A stretch of DNA of 64,000 bases from Arthrobacter oryzae (GTDB lineage Bacteria > Actinomycetota > Actinomycetes > Actinomycetales > Micrococcaceae), in NCBI RefSeq assembly GCF_030812315.1, contig NZ_JAUSSM010000009.1, positions 124,001-188,000 on the forward strand. The letters are read 5' to 3'. A program made the position numbers and the translations under genes. Below, one piece after another: positions 61,527-64,000 of the stretch (position 1 is the first letter of the stretch; the number at the start of each line of letters is the position of its first letter). The notes under the pieces were generated by a model, which was not told the DNA's origin, made no database searches, and was given only the letters and a program-made list of their open reading frames with translations.

Positions 61527-62471
61527 GTGCCAACCCCGGCAGATGAAACGCAGCTGAGCATTCCCGAAGCCGTGCTTCTGGGCCACGCGCTGGTGGCACG
61601 CGTGGCCGGCAGCCTGGGAATCCAGGCGTTCTTTATCAAGGGCCCGGCCAGCGTCATCCAAGGGCTGCGCCTGCCCAAGACTTCGGCGGACGTGGACGTC
61701 TTTGTCCCTCCGGCGGACCTCAAGCCGCTCATTTCAGGGCTGCGGGAGCGGGGCTGGCGGGAGCGGGTCATTGCACATGACGAAAGGATATTTCCCAATC
61801 ACTCCATTACGCTCGACCATCCGTCCTGGCCCTGCTGTATAGACGTCCACTACCGGTTTCCGGGAATGGAGGGTACGCCCGGTGACAATTTCGATGTGAT
61901 GTGGGCGCGCACGGAGGTCTTGGAACTTGCCGGGCAGGAAGTGCAGGTTCCGTCAAGGGCGCTGGGGATCCTCATCCTTGCCCTGCATTCCCTCCGTTCA
62001 CCGCAATTGCCGGCGTGCCGACAGGAACTTGAGTTCCTGCATGACCTAGTGGAAAAGGAATCGCACACTGCCACGATCTTGGAAGCCTCTGCTGCCACAG
62101 GCTCTCTTGCGGCCATGCGGCCGTTCCTGGAGGATCTCGTTCCGGATCCAGCAGCGGTGCAGTGGCCCGAACCATCCACTGAGTGGAGCAACCGCCTGAT
62201 GGCAAGAGAGTCGGGCAGTGGTCGGATTATCGCAATGGTTCAGGCTCCACTGCGGGAAAAACCTGGTATCCTTTTTCGCGCGATCTTCCCTCCAACGGAG
62301 CTCTTTTTGACCGGCAACATCTATGCAGACCTGTCGCTGCGTGGCCGGTTCCGGTTGCACAAAGCCAGGTGGGGCCGGTTCCTGCGCGCGGCTCCACAGA
62401 TAGCGCGGGACCTCAGCCAACTCCGCCGGCGTGGTCCAGCGGCCAGATCCGCAGGGCCACTTCACCGATAA
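61527..62471 (+). CDS. Nucleotidyltransferase-fold protein (NTP_transf_5 type)
   Basis: A 314-residue soluble protein with the nucleotidyltransferase pattern: FFIKGPASVIQGLRLPKTSA followed by DVDVFVPPADLKPLI (Asp-x-Asp metal ligands), then CCIDVHYRFPG (third acidic ligand). This matches the uncharacterised NTP_transf_5 family, often encoded beside PqqD and HprK-like genes. Transfer target unknown. The start is GTG 61527, four bases after the BY-kinase stop, with AAGGG eight bases upstream. Its last 59 bases overlap the convergent signal peptidase gene. Confidence 0.78.
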   Translation: MPTPADETQLSIPEAVLLGHALVARVAGSLGIQAFFIKGPASVIQGLRLPKTSADVDVFVPPADLKPLISGLRERGWRERVIAHDERIFPNHSITLDHPSWPCCIDVHYRFPGMEGTPGDNFDVMWARTEVLELAGQEVQVPSRALGILILALHSLRSPQLPACRQELEFLHDLVEKESHTATILEASAATGSLAAMRPFLEDLVPDPAAVQWPEPSTEWSNRLMARESGSGRIIAMVQAPLREKPGILFRAIFPPTELFLTGNIYADLSLRGRFRLHKARWGRFLRAAPQIARDLSQLRRRGPAARSAGPLHR

Positions 62472-63144
62472 CAGAAGAGGTCGTTACCGTCCGGACACAA
62501 TCTGACGGCGCGCTCCCGGACGCAGTATTCCCGGCCTGCGTCCGGCAGTCCACCACTGAATCCGCTGAACCGGAACGGTGGTCGCCCAGCATCACCAGCT
62601 GGCCTTCGGGGACCGCGAACTCCGGGAAGCAGCGGGCGGAACTCGGCACCGTGCCGCAGTTCAGGACTCCTGCCTGAAACGGGTAGTCATTGTAAATGTA
62701 GGGTTCGTCCAACGGTTGGCCGTCCACACTGAGCCTGCCGTCGCTGCCGCAGCAGCTGACTGTCTGGCCGCCTACGGCGATGACCCGCTTCACCAGGAAC
62801 TGCTCGTTGGAAACACCGATTCCAGTCAAGTCGCCGAAGGCGCGTGCCACCGATCCCATCCCGCCACTGTCGGGCACCGAAGATTCCTGCTTCCATGAAT
62901 CCGGTCTGGTGAAAACTACTACGTCGCCCTGCTGCGGTGAACTGCCCGCATAGGCGAGCCGGTTGACCAGGATGCGGTCCCCTCCAGCCTCGGAGCCCTG
63001 CAACGTCTGTTCCATTGATCCGGAGGGGACCCGGTAGACCTTCACCAGGAAGGCTTGGACCAGGGCGATAACAGCCACAGCGATAAGCATGTTGAGCAGG
63101 ACGGATGCCCAAAGCGGAAGCCTATTGCCAGTGCTGGTTTTCAC
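62413..63144 (-). CDS. lepB: Signal peptidase I
   Basis: A 243-residue membrane serine/lysine protease that removes Sec and Tat signal peptides. One N-terminal membrane segment (about 12-34) precedes the catalytic Ser43 (PSGSMEQTL) and Lys119 (FLVKRVIAVGG); the C-terminal VMLGDHRSGSADS box is present. Six cysteines outside suggest disulfides. It starts with GTG 63144. It overlaps the nucleotidyltransferase gene tail-to-tail by 59 bases, and the transporter gene is 12 bases upstream on the same strand. Confidence 0.9.
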   Translation of the reverse strand: MKTSTGNRLPLWASVLLNMLIAVAVIALVQAFLVKVYRVPSGSMEQTLQGSEAGGDRILVNRLAYAGSSPQQGDVVVFTRPDSWKQESSVPDSGGMGSVARAFGDLTGIGVSNEQFLVKRVIAVGGQTVSCCGSDGRLSVDGQPLDEPYIYNDYPFQAGVLNCGTVPSSARCFPEFAVPEGQLVMLGDHRSGSADSVVDCRTQAGNTASGSAPSDCVRTVTTSSVIGEVALRIWPLDHAGGVG

Positions 63145-63156
63145 GCTCTCAAGCTA

Positions 63157-64000
63157 TCACCGGGGTCCCGCCACGAGCCTACTGGCCCTGCTCGTCCGCA
63201 CCAGCCCCAGGCTGAGTGCTGCCGCCGCTGCGGCGACGGCTGTGACGAGGCCGAACGGTACCGGGTCGTTGGCGCCGCTGATGCCCACCAGGGGTGCGGC
63301 GAGTCCGCCGAACGCGAACCGCGCCAGTCCCAGGAGTGACGAGGCTGTGCCTGCGATGTCGGGATAGTCCTTGAGCGCAAGGGAGGTGGCCGGGGGACTG
63401 GTCACGGCCACGCCGCTGACCATCGTGAACAGGGACAGGATTATCGCAATCAGCGGCAGGTGCAGGAGTGCCGTGGCCAGCAGGCCCAGGGCCCCGGTGA
63501 GGGCCATGACCAGTCCCACGGCGAGCGTGCCCCGTTCGGACCATCGTTCGGACAGGCGTCCGGCGATGAACCCGAAGATCACGAAACCCAGGGAGTTCAG
63601 TCCGAACGCCAATGAGTAGCCCTGGGGTGAGAGCCCGTACACGCCTTGGAGGATGTAGGTCGCTCCGCTCAGGTAGGCGAAGATGGCTGAGTAGGTGAAG
63701 CCGGTGACCAGAACCGCGCCTACGAACACCCGGTCGGCTAGCAGGCGGCGGAAGGCGCCCAGGGTGTGGGAGAGGCCTCCCGTGGTGCGCCGGTTTGCCG
63801 GCAACGTCTCCCGGAAAACCAGCAGGCATGCCGCAAGGATGGCGACGCCGACTGCTGCGAGGAAGAGGAAGACTCCGCGCCAGTCCGTGACGGTTGCCAG
63901 CTGGCCTCCGATGACGGGGCCGACGATCGCGGCAAGCCCGCCGAGGACGGTCAGGCGGCCGTAGTAGCGGAGCAGCTTGCCGCCGGAGTAGACATCCCGA
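63157..64000 (-). CDS. MFS multidrug transporter, Bcr/CflA type (5' part beyond the window)
   Basis: The frame is open from the window edge to 63157, giving 280 residues of the C-terminal part of a major facilitator transporter. DVYSGGKLLRYYGRLTVLGG, VGPVIGGQLATVTDWRGVFL and LVFRETLPANRR are characteristic of the Bcr/CflA drug-efflux branch. About eight membrane segments are within the window. The gene is incomplete because its start lies beyond 64000. It is probably co-transcribed with the signal peptidase gene, 12 bases away. Confidence 0.85.
   Translation of the reverse strand, partial: RDVYSGGKLLRYYGRLTVLGGLAAIVGPVIGGQLATVTDWRGVFLFLAAVGVAILAACLLVFRETLPANRRTTGGLSHTLGAFRRLLADRVFVGAVLVTGFTYSAIFAYLSGATYILQGVYGLSPQGYSLAFGLNSLGFVIFGFIAGRLSERWSERGTLAVGLVMALTGALGLLATALLHLPLIAIILSLFTMVSGVAVTSPPATSLALKDYPDIAGTASSLLGLARFAFGGLAAPLVGISGANDPVPFGLVTAVAAAAAALSLGLVRTSRASRLVAGPR

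Overview
The window is high-G+C DNA with strong G/C preference at codon third positions and classical AGGAGG-type ribosome binding sites. Gene content points to an actinobacterium of the Micrococcaceae, most like Arthrobacter or Pseudarthrobacter: a TetR-controlled phenylacetate gene set, pta-ackA, a CmtR-type metal sensor, LytR-CpsA-Psr and sortase-substrate cell-wall proteins. The genus is inferred from gene families, not tested by a search. I saw no rRNA, tRNA, CRISPR array, prophage or insertion sequence.

Layout. 1-5 kb: end of a nitrogen-assimilation operon (small unknown gene, nirB, nirD), then an amino-acid permease. 5-11 kb: secreted protein, TPR/LuxR regulator, SRPBCC and cupin genes, dienelactone hydrolase, a short CsbD gene, pentapeptide protein. 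11-14 kb: thiolase, enoyl-CoA hydratase and 3-hydroxyacyl-CoA dehydrogenase, the beta-oxidation half of phenylacetate degradation. 14-25 kb: GNAT, a second TPR/LuxR regulator, methyltransferase, SGNH hydrolase, protein-tyrosine phosphatase, a wall-anchored serine protease, an ECF sigma/anti-sigma pair, a ferritin with a Gly/His tail, a DUF4397 protein. 25-35 kb: WS/DGAT acyltransferase, flavodoxin, and a second phenylacetate block (thioesterase, paaZ, TetR repressor, paaK, paaI). 35-39 kb: pta and ackA. 39-45 kb: a frameshifted Egghead-like glycosyltransferase, GNAT, and a two-gene unit of a PqqD-like/M50 membrane metalloprotease with a repeat protein bearing a double-glycine leader. 45-48 kb: DUF2945 and SQR-like oxidoreductase, divergent from cmtR, a cation-efflux gene and a DsbA-like remnant. 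48-54 kb: metallophosphoesterase, prolyl oligopeptidase, BASS/ACR3-type transporter, a broken receiver-domain gene. 54-64 kb: LCP protein, LMW tyrosine phosphatase, two related secreted proteins, PqqD, HprK-like kinase, Wzc-like BY-kinase, nucleotidyltransferase, signal peptidase I and an MFS transporter cut by the window end.

How genes work together. Phenylacetate is activated by PaaK; PaaZ opens and oxidises the ring product; the thiolase/hydratase/dehydrogenase set finishes the chain. The ring epoxidase paaABCDE is not in the window. Four similar operator-like palindromes stand before the thiolase operon, paaZ, the TetR gene and paaI, which fits one regulon. Pta-AckA interconverts acetyl-CoA and acetate.

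The two most unusual systems are the PqqD-M50 protease plus GG-leader repeat protein (41.5-44.8 kb) and the Tat-cargo/PqqD/HprK-like/BY-kinase/nucleotidyltransferase cluster (56.7-62.5 kb). Both look like peptide- or surface-export systems whose products I cannot name. Three genes are interrupted by indels (glycosyltransferase, DsbA-like, receiver domain), and several families of intergenic palindromic or tandem repeats are present.
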